A DNA stretch of 64,000 nt from Jejudonia soesokkakensis (lineage in GTDB: Bacteria; Bacteroidota; Bacteroidia; Flavobacteriales; Flavobacteriaceae): NCBI RefSeq assembly GCF_042664795.1, contig NZ_JBHTBN010000002.1, positions 124,001 through 188,000 on the forward strand, read 5' to 3'. Position numbers and translations under genes: made by a program. Positions 7,986-16,498 of this stretch are shown piece after piece; within the stretch, counting starts at the first letter, position 1, and each line of letters begins with the position of its first letter. The notes below the pieces were generated by a model. It did not search any database and was not told the origin of the DNA. It saw only the letters and a list, made by a program, of their open reading frames with translations.

Positions 7986-8160
7986 GTTTGTATTCCAAAT
8001 GAACTTTTTTTGCATATCTCTCGGCGTAGTTCCGAATAAAAAGAAAGTTCCGAAGAATTGTATTTCTTTCGGCAAGTAGTAGAGTAGAAGCTTACCAAAG
8101 AATATCAGATTACTTTTTCAGGAGTAGCTAAAGAATGCTCCCTATGAAATATTTTATAAC
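7977..8160. other. Cassette c10 without a protein gene
   Basis: About 184 bases between s9 and s10, bounded by the imperfect ends TTATATAAT/ATTTTATAA. No minus-strand frame longer than about 12 codons is present. Several local inverted repeats occur (GAACTTT...AAAGTTC; GGAGTAGC...GCTCC) and purine-rich repeats GTTCCGAA. It may encode a small structured RNA or be a decayed cassette; the sequence alone cannot decide. Confidence 0.55.
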
Positions 8161-8385
8161 GTCTACGGTTATGATTTCGGTGGGGATGGACAGCGTTGCG
8201 TTGGCGCGCGATTAACTCGCCTTTAGCGAGGGGAATCGCAGCCTATTTTTTGGCTGTGCGTGCGTTTCGGAGCGATGGCAAGCTGTTTTTCGAAATCCAG
8301 TCAGATTAGTTTTAAGGTTTAAATATAAGATTAATTATCAAGCTATGATTTCAGCCCCGCTGAATTATAACCGTTGTTGTAAGCA
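8152..8385. repeat. attC-like site s10 (family A)
   Basis: Ends ATTTTATAAC and GTTGTAAGCA. Hairpin CTCGCC-TTTA-GCGAG has one lost pair, and the adjacent GGGGAATCGCAGCC is changed from GGGGAAGCGCAGCC. Confidence 0.78.
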
Positions 8386-8391
8386 GTTTTT

Positions 8392-9258
8392 TTATGGATC
8401 ATTCTGAAACTCATCATTCACACATTTTAATTCAGTTTCTTGTATTTCTACTAATTTGTTAATATCAAAATCAATTCTCCAAGATTTTAATTGAGTTTTG
8501 AAAAAAGCACTATCATTAATTATTGAAAACGCGAAAATTGTTTCATCATCAGAAGGGTTAATTCTCTCGCAATATCCAAAGCCTATTTTCAATTTATTAT
8601 TGTTTACCAGCTTGACAGTATCTAATAGTTCATATGCAACTTTCCATTCATTTATTCTTATGATCCTTTCTAAAATTAATATATGGATACTATCGTTTTT
8701 AATATACTGGAGTCCCTTATTACTGTTTGAATTATTTAAATGGTTTAATAACAAACCTCTCTTTTTCTGAAAATCTTTAAATTTTGGAAAAATCGTTATA
8801 TCGCGATAGAAAGAGTATTTATTCAAGTTGTCATTTACGAGTGTTATTCCATTATCTTCTTTTAAAAATTTTGTTCGACTTTTAGGAATTAAAATTTCTA
8901 AATTTTGAAAATCACCAATCCCTCTTGAAACTTCAGCTATTTTTATTAATTCGCTGTCCTTAAAAAAGATTATCAAGTTAATTCCATCCTCAGACTTAAT
9001 TAGGTGACGCTCAATTTTTGATAAATCTAATCTCCAAAATTTTTGAATTTTTTCAACATCAGCGTAGGGTCCTAAAATCATCATTTCGTCCCACTCAAAA
9101 CTATCAAGAATCTTGAAATCAATAATTTCTTTATTGGATGAAAATTTACTTTCTATTTTACCTGAAATTTGATCATCAGATTTCATTTGATTATCAATTT
9201 CTTGACAAGAAATGCTTATCAGGAATACGAATAATATGTAGCCGAAATTTTTCTTCAA
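8392..9258 (-). CDS. Lipoprotein of unknown function
   Basis: A 288-residue protein starting at TTG 9258, with lipoprotein signal MKKNFGYILFVFLISISC followed by QEIDNQ. The mature part mixes strands and helices and has no recognisable catalytic motif. A conserved-looking stretch IIDFKILDSFEWDEMMILGPYA near residues 45-65 resembles the N-terminal part of many Bacteroidota lipoproteins of unknown role. It fills c11 (ends TTGTAAGCA/TGCTTACAA, perfect). The TTG start is supported by its exact fit to the signal peptide and its position 3 bases from the cassette edge. Confidence 0.65.
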   Translation of the reverse strand: MKKNFGYILFVFLISISCQEIDNQMKSDDQISGKIESKFSSNKEIIDFKILDSFEWDEMMILGPYADVEKIQKFWRLDLSKIERHLIKSEDGINLIIFFKDSELIKIAEVSRGIGDFQNLEILIPKSRTKFLKEDNGITLVNDNLNKYSFYRDITIFPKFKDFQKKRGLLLNHLNNSNSNKGLQYIKNDSIHILILERIIRINEWKVAYELLDTVKLVNNNKLKIGFGYCERINPSDDETIFAFSIINDSAFFKTQLKSWRIDFDINKLVEIQETELKCVNDEFQNDP

Positions 9259-9261
9259 AAT

Positions 9262-9500
9262 TGCTTACAACGTCTCTGGTTATGATTTCGGTGGGGATTG
9301 ACAGCTTTGCGGAGGCGCGTGATTATCTCGCCAAAGGCGAGGGGAAGCGCAGCCTGTTTTTTGGCTGTGCGTGCGTTTCGGAAGCGCAATGGCAAGCTGT
9401 GTATCGAAATCCAGTCAGATTAGTTTTAAGGTTTAAATATAAGATTAATTATCAAGCTATGATTTCAGGCCCCACTGAATTATAACCAATGTTGGCTCAA
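9262..9500. repeat. attC-like site s11 (family A)
   Basis: Ends TGCTTACAAC and GTTGGCTCAA. Slightly longer than most copies, with GGAAGCGCAATGGC where others have GGAGCAATGGC. Confidence 0.8.
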
Positions 9501-9502
9501 GT

Positions 9503-10288
9503 TTACATTCTATTCATAACTTCAAACTCAGCTTTTACCATATTCAAATATATTTTTTGATTTCTAGGAATTTCAGTGTTTAGATAAAAATAATCCTCAA
9601 GACTATGTAGTGCTTTTTCAGCTTCTTGAATTTGTCCGTTCATTAGATAATATTGAATCTGATAAATCTGAGTAAAATAGTTGTCTGGTCCATTATCATC
9701 AGATGCCAAAATTTCATCAATCATTGGTTTTATCTGCGAGTCATTATCAGAGTTGTCATCAAAAATATAGTATTTTATGATGTCAGATTTTCTGTCAGAT
9801 TTAAGTTTGAGTTCTTCAGTTTCTGGTGTAAATAAATCTTTACGATAGATAAGGCGATCATTTTTAAGAAAATACCACCTTGCTAATTGGTCTTTTGGAT
9901 CAGGCTTCTTTTCAAATTGTCGAGTAGCATTACTAAAATTTGTAAACATTATAAAAATTTTCTCTTTATCCTCAATCTCTTTGATAGAGTAAGTGATTTT
10001 TGCAGGTGCTGGTTTTACTTCTTTAAAATTCACTTGAACTTTGTCCTTGTATGTTACTCCGTCATAAACTTCTCGTAAAATTGAAGTCATCTCTTCATAA
10101 TCGTAATTCTTATACAATTCGGTCATAAAGAAGGAATCTGGACATAAATGATGTATAAAAGAATATTTGTTAATTCCTAATTCGTGTTCTGAAGTTTTAT
10201 TTTCTCTTGTGATTTTAAATTTATCCTGTGCGTTGATAGTTAAACAGATAAATGCAATTAGTGTGGTTGTTATTATTTTTCTATTCAT
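9503..10288 (-). CDS. Secreted protein of unknown function
   Basis: A 261-residue protein with a Sec signal (MNRKIITTTLIAFICLTINA, cut before QDKFK). The mature chain is rich in Tyr, Lys and Asp. Its C-terminal 60 residues are helical and look like a degenerate TPR pair (YYLMNGQIQEAEKALHSLEDY, KIYLNMVKAEFEV). No enzyme motif. Exported to periplasm or medium. Sole gene of c12, with ends TTGGCTCAA/TTGAGCCAA matching perfectly. Confidence 0.62.
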   Translation of the reverse strand: MNRKIITTTLIAFICLTINAQDKFKITRENKTSEHELGINKYSFIHHLCPDSFFMTELYKNYDYEEMTSILREVYDGVTYKDKVQVNFKEVKPAPAKITYSIKEIEDKEKIFIMFTNFSNATRQFEKKPDPKDQLARWYFLKNDRLIYRKDLFTPETEELKLKSDRKSDIIKYYIFDDNSDNDSQIKPMIDEILASDDNGPDNYFTQIYQIQYYLMNGQIQEAEKALHSLEDYFYLNTEIPRNQKIYLNMVKAEFEVMNRM

Positions 10289-10298
10289 AAATTCAAAT

Positions 10299-10527
10299 TT
10301 GAGCCAACGTCTCCTGTTATGATTTCGGTACGGATTGACAGCTTTAGCGTCTGGAAGCGCAACGGCTTTGTAACTTCTAAAGTTATTCTAGAAGGAAGCA
10401 TGCGTTTCGGAAGCTTCGGCAAGCTGTCGACCGAAGAACAGTCAGATTTAGTTTAAGAGTTAAATGTAAACAAAAACCTCCAAGCTACGAATTCAGCCGT
10501 ACTGAATTATAACAGTTGTTGTGCGTT
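10299..10527. repeat. attC-like site s12 (family A', altered middle)
   Basis: Shares the A' outer stem (GGTACGG/CCGTACT, CTGTTAT/ATAACAG) with s9, but its middle lacks the CTCGCC hairpin. Instead it has CGCAACGGCTTTG and an AACTTCTAAAGTT inverted repeat. Confidence 0.75.
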
Positions 10528-10551
10528 CGTATTTTTTTCAACATAAAACTT

Positions 10552-11007
10552 TTATTGTTTCATTTCCACTCTAATCAGTCGTATTGTTATAGTGTCACTC
10601 AAATTTTCTACAGAGTGAGGTGCTTCTGGTTTTTTATACATTGTCAAAGGGAAAGTAAGTGGTTCCGGTATTTTGCGAGAATCCATAATTACATTTCCTT
10701 CTCCATCACGGTCAATAAAATCTCCCCCTTCCATAATATAAAGTACACTCGGCCACTGATGATGATGAACAGCTTCTAATTCGTTTGGGGCAATTGTTAC
10801 TTCCAAAACTCTTACTTTGTCATTTTCCAACAAAATCTTATGATTTTTCGATGCAGAAACTACAGCATCTTGTTCTTTAGGCCAATCCGCTGGATTTCCT
10901 GTTTTGTATAAAAGTTTTTGTTCTTCAGTTATTTGTCCGAGAACTGAAGTAGTTGAAAATACCGTAAGGCAAATCAAAGTAACTAGAAATTTAAAAGTTG
11001 ATTTCAT
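10552..11007 (-). CDS. Secreted cupin-domain protein
   Basis: A 151-residue protein with a signal peptide (cleavage near VLGQ, residue 24). A single cupin domain (about residues 65-148) contains EAVHHHQWPSVLYIMEGG, the first cupin motif with clustered His metal ligands, and APHSVEN as the second-motif His. Cupins bind a divalent metal; the function of this exported form is unknown. Cassette c13 has ends TTGTGCGT/ACGCACAA. The 83 bases upstream of ATG 11007 are non-coding and show no clear promoter. Confidence 0.78.
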   Translation of the reverse strand: MKSTFKFLVTLICLTVFSTTSVLGQITEEQKLLYKTGNPADWPKEQDAVVSASKNHKILLENDKVRVLEVTIAPNELEAVHHHQWPSVLYIMEGGDFIDRDGEGNVIMDSRKIPEPLTFPLTMYKKPEAPHSVENLSDTITIRLIRVEMKQ

Positions 11008-11090
11008 AATTGGTTATTTTTAGTCTTAATGCTTACTCTAATCGGTTTTCAGCTTTCCCGTTTTTCTTTTTTAGAGTCGTTTGTCATATG

Positions 11091-11361
11091 ACGCACAACG
11101 TCTCCGGTTATGATTTCGGTGGGGATTGGCAGCTTTGCGTTGGCGCGTGATTATCTCGCCATTCGGCCTTCGTAGCCGAGCCACTTCGGCGAAGGAGGCA
11201 AGGCGAGGGGAAGCGCAGCCCGTTTTACGGCTGTGCGTGCGTTTCGGAGCAATGGCAAGCTGTGTGTCGAAATCCAGTCAGATTAGTTTAATGTTTAAAT
11301 ATAAGATTAATTATCAAGCTATGATTTCAGCCCCGCTGAATTATAACCGTTGTTGTGTGGC
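11091..11361. repeat. attC-like site s13 (family A with enlarged hairpin)
   Basis: The CTCGCC...GGCGAG hairpin, normally 15 bases, is expanded to about 53 by an insert that itself folds (GCCTTCG...CGAAGGAGGC). The rest of the site is standard, with AGCCCG-TTTT-ACGGCT. Confidence 0.82.
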
Positions 11362-11368
11362 GTTTTTT

Positions 11369-12109
11369 TTACCATAAATATTTTAATTCAATTCTGTCCG
11401 TTTTAATGTCCAAAACTCTATACATCGAACCTCTTATTTCAATAAGCGTACTTCCCTCGTCAATATCCAAATTCTTTTTAAAATCCGAGTTGTTTTCTTT
11501 GTCAAAAGTCCAGCGATAGATTCCGTTACTTTTTGGTTTGTTTTCAGTTGTTCTTGTTAGAACCAGATTACGATTTTTTAAAACTCCATTTTCCCATCCA
11601 GAAACTTCCCAAATTCCATTAAAACCGCTAGCCAAAGAATCAGCTACTATTTCTCGTTTTTTTTCTAATTCAATAAACTTGTGTTTGAATATTTTACTTT
11701 CCAAACTATCGTAGTCAATTCCATTCCATTCACAGTTCCCAACGATTTTAATTTCTATTCCATTTGTTTTGATGTCATAATAGTCAATGGATGATGAATT
11801 GAATGAACAAGTGTCTTTTATTGTTTTTGCTTTTTCAATAAATTCAGTTATTAATTTTAAGTCAGATTTTCCGATTTCAGTTGTCCAAGTTGAGTCAGTT
11901 CCAGAACCATAATAATAAAAAGGACTTTTTTTAATTGCTTTTATTTTTTCTCCGCTTTTAAAAATGTCCATTGAGTAAAATTCAATTCTTTCATCTCCAG
12001 TTCTAAATCGAATTTCAATGTCCGAAAAGTCATTATATTCCGCTTTGTCAATCTTGTCAGAATTGCAAGAAGTCAAAATTAGAAGTAAGATTATTAAATG
12101 TTTTCTCAT
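11369..12109 (-). CDS. Lipoprotein of unknown function
   Basis: A 246-residue protein with a clear lipoprotein signal (MRKHLIILLLILTSC, then NSDK). The first half has strand-rich repeats. Residues about 165-246 (GFNGIWEVSGWENGVLKN...) look like a small lipocalin-like barrel. No catalytic motif seen. Cassette c14, whose ends TTGTGTGGC/GACACACAA carry one mismatch. ATG at 12109 lies 13 bases from the edge. Confidence 0.62.
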   Translation of the reverse strand: MRKHLIILLLILTSCNSDKIDKAEYNDFSDIEIRFRTGDERIEFYSMDIFKSGEKIKAIKKSPFYYYGSGTDSTWTTEIGKSDLKLITEFIEKAKTIKDTCSFNSSSIDYYDIKTNGIEIKIVGNCEWNGIDYDSLESKIFKHKFIELEKKREIVADSLASGFNGIWEVSGWENGVLKNRNLVLTRTTENKPKSNGIYRWTFDKENNSDFKKNLDIDEGSTLIEIRGSMYRVLDIKTDRIELKYLW

Positions 12110-12121
12110 TGTTTCTTAAAT

Positions 12122-12355
12122 GACACACAACGTCTCTGGTTATGATTTCGGTGGGGATTGACAGCTTTGCCTTGGCGAGTGATAAACTCGCGTTAGCGAG
12201 GGGAAGCGCAGCCTATTTTTTGGCTGTGCGTGCGTTTCGGAGCGATGGCAAGCTGTGTGTCGAAATCAAGTCAGATTAGTTTTAAAGTTTAAATATAAAG
12301 ATTAATTACCAAGTTATGATTTCAGCCCCACTGAATTATATCGTTGTTAGCTGTA
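12122..12355. repeat. attC-like site s14 (family A)
   Basis: Hairpin CTCGC-GTTA-GCGAG. Right arm reads TTATATCGTTG, missing the ACC of TTATAACCGTTG, so the outer stem is weakened. Confidence 0.78.
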
Positions 12356-12916
12356 GTATTTTTTTTCCACTTCATTTTTTAATTCTGATAATGCTTTAAT
12401 TACAACTTTTCCAATAGCTCTTGTTTGGAATATAATTGAATTAATATTTCCTAGAAATAAATCGTTTAATTCGGCAAGATTGGTCTCACTTTCTGTATTT
12501 GGTTCTGCGTGATGTGTTCCGCCAAGATTGTAGAGTGCAAAGTTTAAGATATCTTTTACTGTATAAATTGTATCATTGTGATAAATTAATAATGCTTTAA
12601 AAAACTGATCTTTTTTAGTTTTAACACTCTTTGCATTCGGTATTCCGTCTGGAGGATAGAAGCCGTCAGCGACTATGTATGTAGTTGGCTTAGGTATTAA
12701 ACTAGGGCTAGATTCAGAACGCATTTTAGTATCTCGATATTCAAATTCAATTTTTAATTTAAATTCTCTATTAATTTTATCTACAAGAGGACCAGTCGTA
12801 TCAAATAATAATGATCTAATAATTTCGGATGATTTTAAAATTTGATAAGGTTTATCAGAATGTATTTTTAGTTCTAAGTCATTTAAAGTTTCAATAAATA
12901 ATTCGTGTTTTTCCAT
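12347..12916 (-). CDS. Cytosolic protein of unknown function
   Basis: A 189-residue protein with no signal or membrane segment. The N-terminal half is helical and charged. The centre has TTYIVADGFYPPDGIPNAK and LNFALYNLGGTHHAEP, with a His-His pair that could bind metal or a nucleotide; this is only a suggestion. Its TAA stop (12347-12349) is made from the TTA of the cassette end. Cassette c15 has perfect ends TTAGCTGTA/TACAGCTAA. ATG at 12916 is 2 bases from the edge, so it depends on external transcription. Confidence 0.6.
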   Translation of the reverse strand: MEKHELFIETLNDLELKIHSDKPYQILKSSEIIRSLLFDTTGPLVDKINREFKLKIEFEYRDTKMRSESSPSLIPKPTTYIVADGFYPPDGIPNAKSVKTKKDQFFKALLIYHNDTIYTVKDILNFALYNLGGTHHAEPNTESETNLAELNDLFLGNINSIIFQTRAIGKVVIKALSELKNEVEKKYYS

Positions 12917-12918
12917 AT

Positions 12919-13152
12919 TACAGCTAACGTCTCTGGTTATGATTTCGGTGGGGATTGACAGCTTAGCGTTGGCGTGTGATTATCTCGCGTTAGCGAGGGG
13001 AAGCGCAGCCTATTTTTTGGCTGTGCGTGCGTTTCGGAGCAATGGCAAGCTGTTTGTCGAAATCCAGTCAGATAAGTTTTTAAGTTTAAATATAAGATTA
13101 ATTCTCAAGTCATGAATTCAGCCCCACTGGATTATAACCGTTGTTAGCCACA
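12919..13152. repeat. attC-like site s15 (family A)
   Basis: Ends TACAGCTAAC and GTTAGCCACA. Hairpin CTCGC-GTTA-GCGAG. Small changes in the AT-rich block (AGATAAGTTTTTAAG). Confidence 0.8.
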
Positions 13153-13160
13153 GTATTTTA

Positions 13161-14264
13161 TCAGTAATCTTTTCTCGAATAAAAATCTTTTTCCTTGATT
13201 TCAATTCTGTTCTCATTAAACCAATTGGCAAAATCAGAAAAATTCTGCTCTTTATTAGCATACCATTCTTGATAATCAGTTGGACTGCCTTGTGATAAAA
13301 TCCAATAAGTGTACGTTTCTAAAAATCCGTTTTCCTCAATTTTAAGTTGGTGGTCAAGCAATTTATTTGGATAATCTTTGTGAAACTTTTTCTCATTAAA
13401 CCAAAAATCTAAAAAGTTTTTTCGAGCGTTATAAATTGTTGAAAGGTTTATGTTATTTTGAAAATCGATAGCGGAAAAAGCAAAGGCTGTTGCAAAAGTT
13501 CCCTCAAATGGTAAACCGCTACCTTTTTTCAATTTTCGCATATCTTTCTTATCTTCAATTACAATTTGAAATCCTTTTTCGGTAAGATGAAATTCGCCAG
13601 TTGTATCAGATTGGACTTCATAACTTTCTTGATAATTTTCAAAAAGTAATTTGCTTATCTCTTCAGTCCTTTGAGTGTTTGGCTCCAATAATATAAACAT
13701 CTCGCCATAAAGTAAAGTCCAAATTCGTTCCTCCGTTAATGAAAATACTTTTGATAGCCTGTAATAATTTGATGAATAATTTGGATTAACTTTTATACCA
13801 TCTTCCCAAAAATCAATCGCCTCATTATATTCTTTATTATGAAATTTTATACTACCACTTTCTAAATGGAACTTTCCTGAATTAGGGAATTTCACCATTC
13901 CTCTCTTGTAAGTTGACAAGGCTACTTCTGGATTTCCAGTTAAATCATACGCATTTCCGAGTAATTGATAAATATTATCGGTAACGTCCTTGTGTTCAGT
14001 TATAGTGTTTAAAATCTTAATCGATTTTGCATAGTCTTTTTTCTTGTAATAAGCGTAGGCAATTTCGTATGGATAATCTATTCGTTCTACATCTAACTTT
14101 TGGGCTTGTTCTAACAAATCAATTGATTTGTCTAATTCACCTTCATCCATTAGTTTAATTGCATTACGTCCTAAATCAAGAGCTTTTTCTTTGTCAGTTT
14201 GGGCAAACGTAAAGTTGGAAATTGAAAATATTAATGCAATAAAGAATATTTGTGTTTTCATCAT
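13161..14264 (-). CDS. Secreted TPR-repeat protein
   Basis: A 367-residue protein with a Sec signal (cut near TFAQTDK, residue 22). Residues about 25-185 form tetratricopeptide repeats (ALDLGRNAIKLMDEGELDKSIDLLEQAQKL; AYAYYKKKDYAKSIKIL; LGNAYDLTGNPEVALSTYKRG; NKEYNEAIDFWEDGIKVNPNY; separate repeats, not one run). The C-terminal part (about 200-367) has a hydrophobic, Trp/Phe-rich region ending ...WYANKEQNFSDFANWF. TPRs bind partner proteins; the partner is unknown. Two adjacent ATGs (14264, 14261) are both usable. Cassette c16, ends TTAGCCACA/TGTGGCTAA perfect. Confidence 0.72.
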   Translation of the reverse strand: MMKTQIFFIALIFSISNFTFAQTDKEKALDLGRNAIKLMDEGELDKSIDLLEQAQKLDVERIDYPYEIAYAYYKKKDYAKSIKILNTITEHKDVTDNIYQLLGNAYDLTGNPEVALSTYKRGMVKFPNSGKFHLESGSIKFHNKEYNEAIDFWEDGIKVNPNYSSNYYRLSKVFSLTEERIWTLLYGEMFILLEPNTQRTEEISKLLFENYQESYEVQSDTTGEFHLTEKGFQIVIEDKKDMRKLKKGSGLPFEGTFATAFAFSAIDFQNNINLSTIYNARKNFLDFWFNEKKFHKDYPNKLLDHQLKIEENGFLETYTYWILSQGSPTDYQEWYANKEQNFSDFANWFNENRIEIKEKDFYSRKDY

Positions 14265-14278
14265 ATTTTTTTCAATAT

Positions 14279-14513
14279 TGTGGCTAACGTCTCCGGTTAT
14301 GATTTCGGTGGGGATGGACAGCTTTGCGTTGGCGTGCGATTAACTCGCCTTTGGCGAGGGGAAGCGCAGCCTATTTTTTGGCTGTGCGTGCGTTTCGGAG
14401 CGGTGGCAAGCTGTGTATCGAAATCCAGTCAGATTAGTTTTAAGGTTTAAATATAAGATTAATTGTCAAGTTATGATTTCAGCCCCACTTAATTATAACC
14501 GATGTTGGCTACA
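14279..14513. repeat. attC-like site s16 (family A)
   Basis: Ends TGTGGCTAAC and GTTGGCTACA. Hairpin CTCGCC-TTT-GGCGAG. Right arm CCCCACTTAATT has one change in the outer stem. Confidence 0.8.
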
Positions 14514-14523
14514 GTATATTAGT

Positions 14524-15084
14524 TCAGATTTTTTTTGTCAACTCAGATATTAATTCAGATAGTTTTTCCCCAAAAGATTTAGTCCAAATATCAATCAGAT
14601 TTATTTTACCATTTTCTGAATTAATTATTATCCTAATTCCAGCATTAAGTTTGTCAAACTTTCTCCGTTTCGTTTCTATTCCCTTAATAGAATTATAAGA
14701 AAAAGTTAAACTATCTTTCTTTAATATGTTTTTCCTAAAATAATCAATTGGTGTAATTGTGAGTAATCCATTTTCGGAGTCAATCCGAATGTTATTGTTT
14801 AGTTTAATTCGGTTAATTCTTTCATTTAAAGTAAAAATCACCCATATTAAAGCTATTCCAATTAGGAATAATTGCATTGAAAAAGGAAAAGGAATTTTAA
14901 TAAGAAGAAAACAAACAATTAGCGGTATTATAATGACTAAAAACAAATCTCCGATTATATTCAACTTATTAATCTTTCTCGGACATATAGATAATACATT
15001 TTCGTCAAAGAATATTTCTGGATCTCTAAAATTATTCCTTTCTTCTTTATAATAGTTTATAAATTTTTCTTGTTCTACGGTCAT
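14524..15084 (-). CDS. Two-pass membrane protein with PH-like C-terminal domain
   Basis: A 186-residue protein. Two membrane segments (about residues 43-63 and 66-85) form a hairpin. A strand-rich region follows (NNIRIDSENGLLTITPID, LTFSYNSIKGIETKRR, AGIRIIINSENGKINLIDIW) with the rhythm of a PH-like domain, and then a C-terminal helix. It resembles the protein at 4547-5038 in plan though not closely in sequence. Cassette c17 ends TTGGCTACA/TGTTGCCAA match with one mismatch. Confidence 0.65.
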   Translation of the reverse strand: MTVEQEKFINYYKEERNNFRDPEIFFDENVLSICPRKINKLNIIGDLFLVIIIPLIVCFLLIKIPFPFSMQLFLIGIALIWVIFTLNERINRIKLNNNIRIDSENGLLTITPIDYFRKNILKKDSLTFSYNSIKGIETKRRKFDKLNAGIRIIINSENGKINLIDIWTKSFGEKLSELISELTKKI

Positions 15085-15090
15085 TTATAT

Positions 15091-15327
15091 TGTTGCCAAC
15101 GTCTCTGGTTATGATTTCGGTGGGGATTGACAGCTTTGCGTTGGCGCGTGATTATCTCGAGTTAGCGAGGGGAAGCGCAGCCTATTTTTTGGCTGTGCGT
15201 GCGTTTCGGAAGCGCAATGGCAAGCTGTTGTTCGAAATCCAGTCAGATTAGTTTTTTTGTTTAAATATAAGATTAATTATCAAGCTATGATTTCAGCCCC
15301 ACTGAATTATAACCTGTGTTAGCTAAC
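15091..15327. repeat. attC-like site s17 (family A)
   Basis: Ends TGTTGCCAAC and GTTAGCTAAC. Hairpin reads CTCGAG-TTA-GCGAG, so one pair is broken. It has the GGAAGCGCAATGGC variant also seen in s11. Confidence 0.78.
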
Positions 15328-16060
15328 GTTTTTTAATCAGTTTTATATTTTCTTCAGTTATCGTTAAGTAACTAAACTTTTTATTTTCCTTTTCTATAGT
15401 TCTGTCGATAATCATTATACTGTCGGTCAGCTTTTTAATTTTCCATAGTTTCTCAACCTTGTCCAAATCACTTTGTAATTCCAGAGTTAAGAATTCTGTT
15501 GAATTACTGATGTCAATTCCAGATTTGGATACTTGATAAAAATATGATGCAGAAATAGTATCGCCTTTAATTTCATAAAAAGGCGGATATTGAAAATCAC
15601 TTTCAGATATTCCTGGTGGCGCAGGTGGCGGTGGCGGTTTTACTATACTGTCATTAAAGAACAAATCATAATTTTTCTCCTCAATCCAAATTCCATTCAG
15701 TAACTCTTTATTCCATTGAATTTTACTTTTCTCAAGGGTTATTTCATAGTCCTTTTCGGAAATCAAAAGCCCTTTGAGAGTATTCTTGTCAATCTGCTTG
15801 ATTGCAATTACTCTTCTGTCAAAAACCAATAAGTCGTTATTTTCAAAAGATGCAATTCTCCAAGGTAAATTCTTGTCGCTATATTCAAAAACAGTATAGG
15901 TTGAGTCCTTAAAATCGATAGTCAAAGTGTCCTTTTCTCCGATTGAGGTCATAACAAAGGTATTCCCTCGTAAAGTATTCGAAATGTCAATCCGTTCAAC
16001 GTTTTTTTGACAACTAAACAGCGTTAAAATCAGAAGTAAAAATATTGTCGGTTTGTTCAT
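15323..16060 (-). CDS. Lipoprotein of unknown function with Pro-rich loop
   Basis: This protein has 245 residues from ATG 16060 (the ATG begins the lipoprotein signal MNKPTIFLLLILTLFSC; a TTG lies 6 bases upstream). The mature part shows repeated strand motifs like those of Bacteroidota lipocalin-like lipoproteins. A proline run (PPPPPAPPG) near residue 145 links two halves that both have the pattern 'ELLNGIWIEEKNYDLFF' / 'GNTFVMTSIGEKDTLTIDF'. No enzyme motif. Cassette c18, with ends TTAGCTAAC/GTTAGCTAA. Confidence 0.62.
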   Translation of the reverse strand: MNKPTIFLLLILTLFSCQKNVERIDISNTLRGNTFVMTSIGEKDTLTIDFKDSTYTVFEYSDKNLPWRIASFENNDLLVFDRRVIAIKQIDKNTLKGLLISEKDYEITLEKSKIQWNKELLNGIWIEEKNYDLFFNDSIVKPPPPPAPPGISESDFQYPPFYEIKGDTISASYFYQVSKSGIDISNSTEFLTLELQSDLDKVEKLWKIKKLTDSIMIIDRTIEKENKKFSYLTITEENIKLIKKR

Positions 16061-16068
16061 TCTCAAAT

Positions 16069-16209
16069 GTTAGCTAACGTGTTTGTGTATGGTTAGTTGC
16101 GTGTTTCAGCAACTAATTTAGTAAACAAAAACGAACGCGAGAAAATTCCGAAGGAATTTTCCAAATAGGCAACGACCAAAGCAATTAATTATACACGTTG
16201 TTGTAGGTA
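16069..16209. repeat. attC-like site s18 (family C)
   Basis: Outer stem GTGTATGGTTAGTTG / CAATTAATTATACAC, plus two hairpins AGTTGC-GTGTTTCA-GCAACT and GAAAATTCC-GAA-GGAATTTTC. The sequence is unrelated to families A, B and D, but the ends are alike. Confidence 0.75.
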
Positions 16210-16213
16210 GTTT

Positions 16214-16498
16214 TTATCCTTTATTTTCATATAAATACCATTCCGTCAATGTCAGATTAGATATCAATAATTTTTTTCCGATGTATAATTGTACAATTCC
16301 GCTTTTCTTTCCTTTTTCCGTAATAATATTCCAGTTCAGATTTGAATCAAATTCCAGAAAGTCGTGTTCATTAAATCGGTTTTCGCTGTTGCTTTTCCAC
16401 CATCCGTTTCGAATTGAGTCGTTAGAAATAAAAATGATGATTTGATTAATCACAACGATTAAAACCAAAACCTTTAAATATTTAAATAATTTTTTCAT
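16214..16498 (-). CDS. Small single-pass membrane protein
   Basis: A 94-residue protein with one N-terminal membrane segment (about residues 9-27, YLKVLVLIVVINQIIIFIS). A soluble part of about 65 residues follows, with Trp and Asn/Glu and strand-forming stretches at the end (GIVQLYIGKKLLISNLTLTEWYLY). Its ATG overlaps the stop of the gene before it (ATGA at 16495-16498), so the two are translationally coupled in cassette c19. No family recognised; its link to the EF-Tu-like partner suggests a shared process. Confidence 0.62.
   Translation of the reverse strand: MKKLFKYLKVLVLIVVINQIIIFISNDSIRNGWWKSNSENRFNEHDFLEFDSNLNWNIITEKGKKSGIVQLYIGKKLLISNLTLTEWYLYENKG

Noticed and set aside
8000..8090. 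A 26-codon plus-strand frame in cassette c10
   Set aside because: It runs opposite to the array, ends early and shows no protein-like character.
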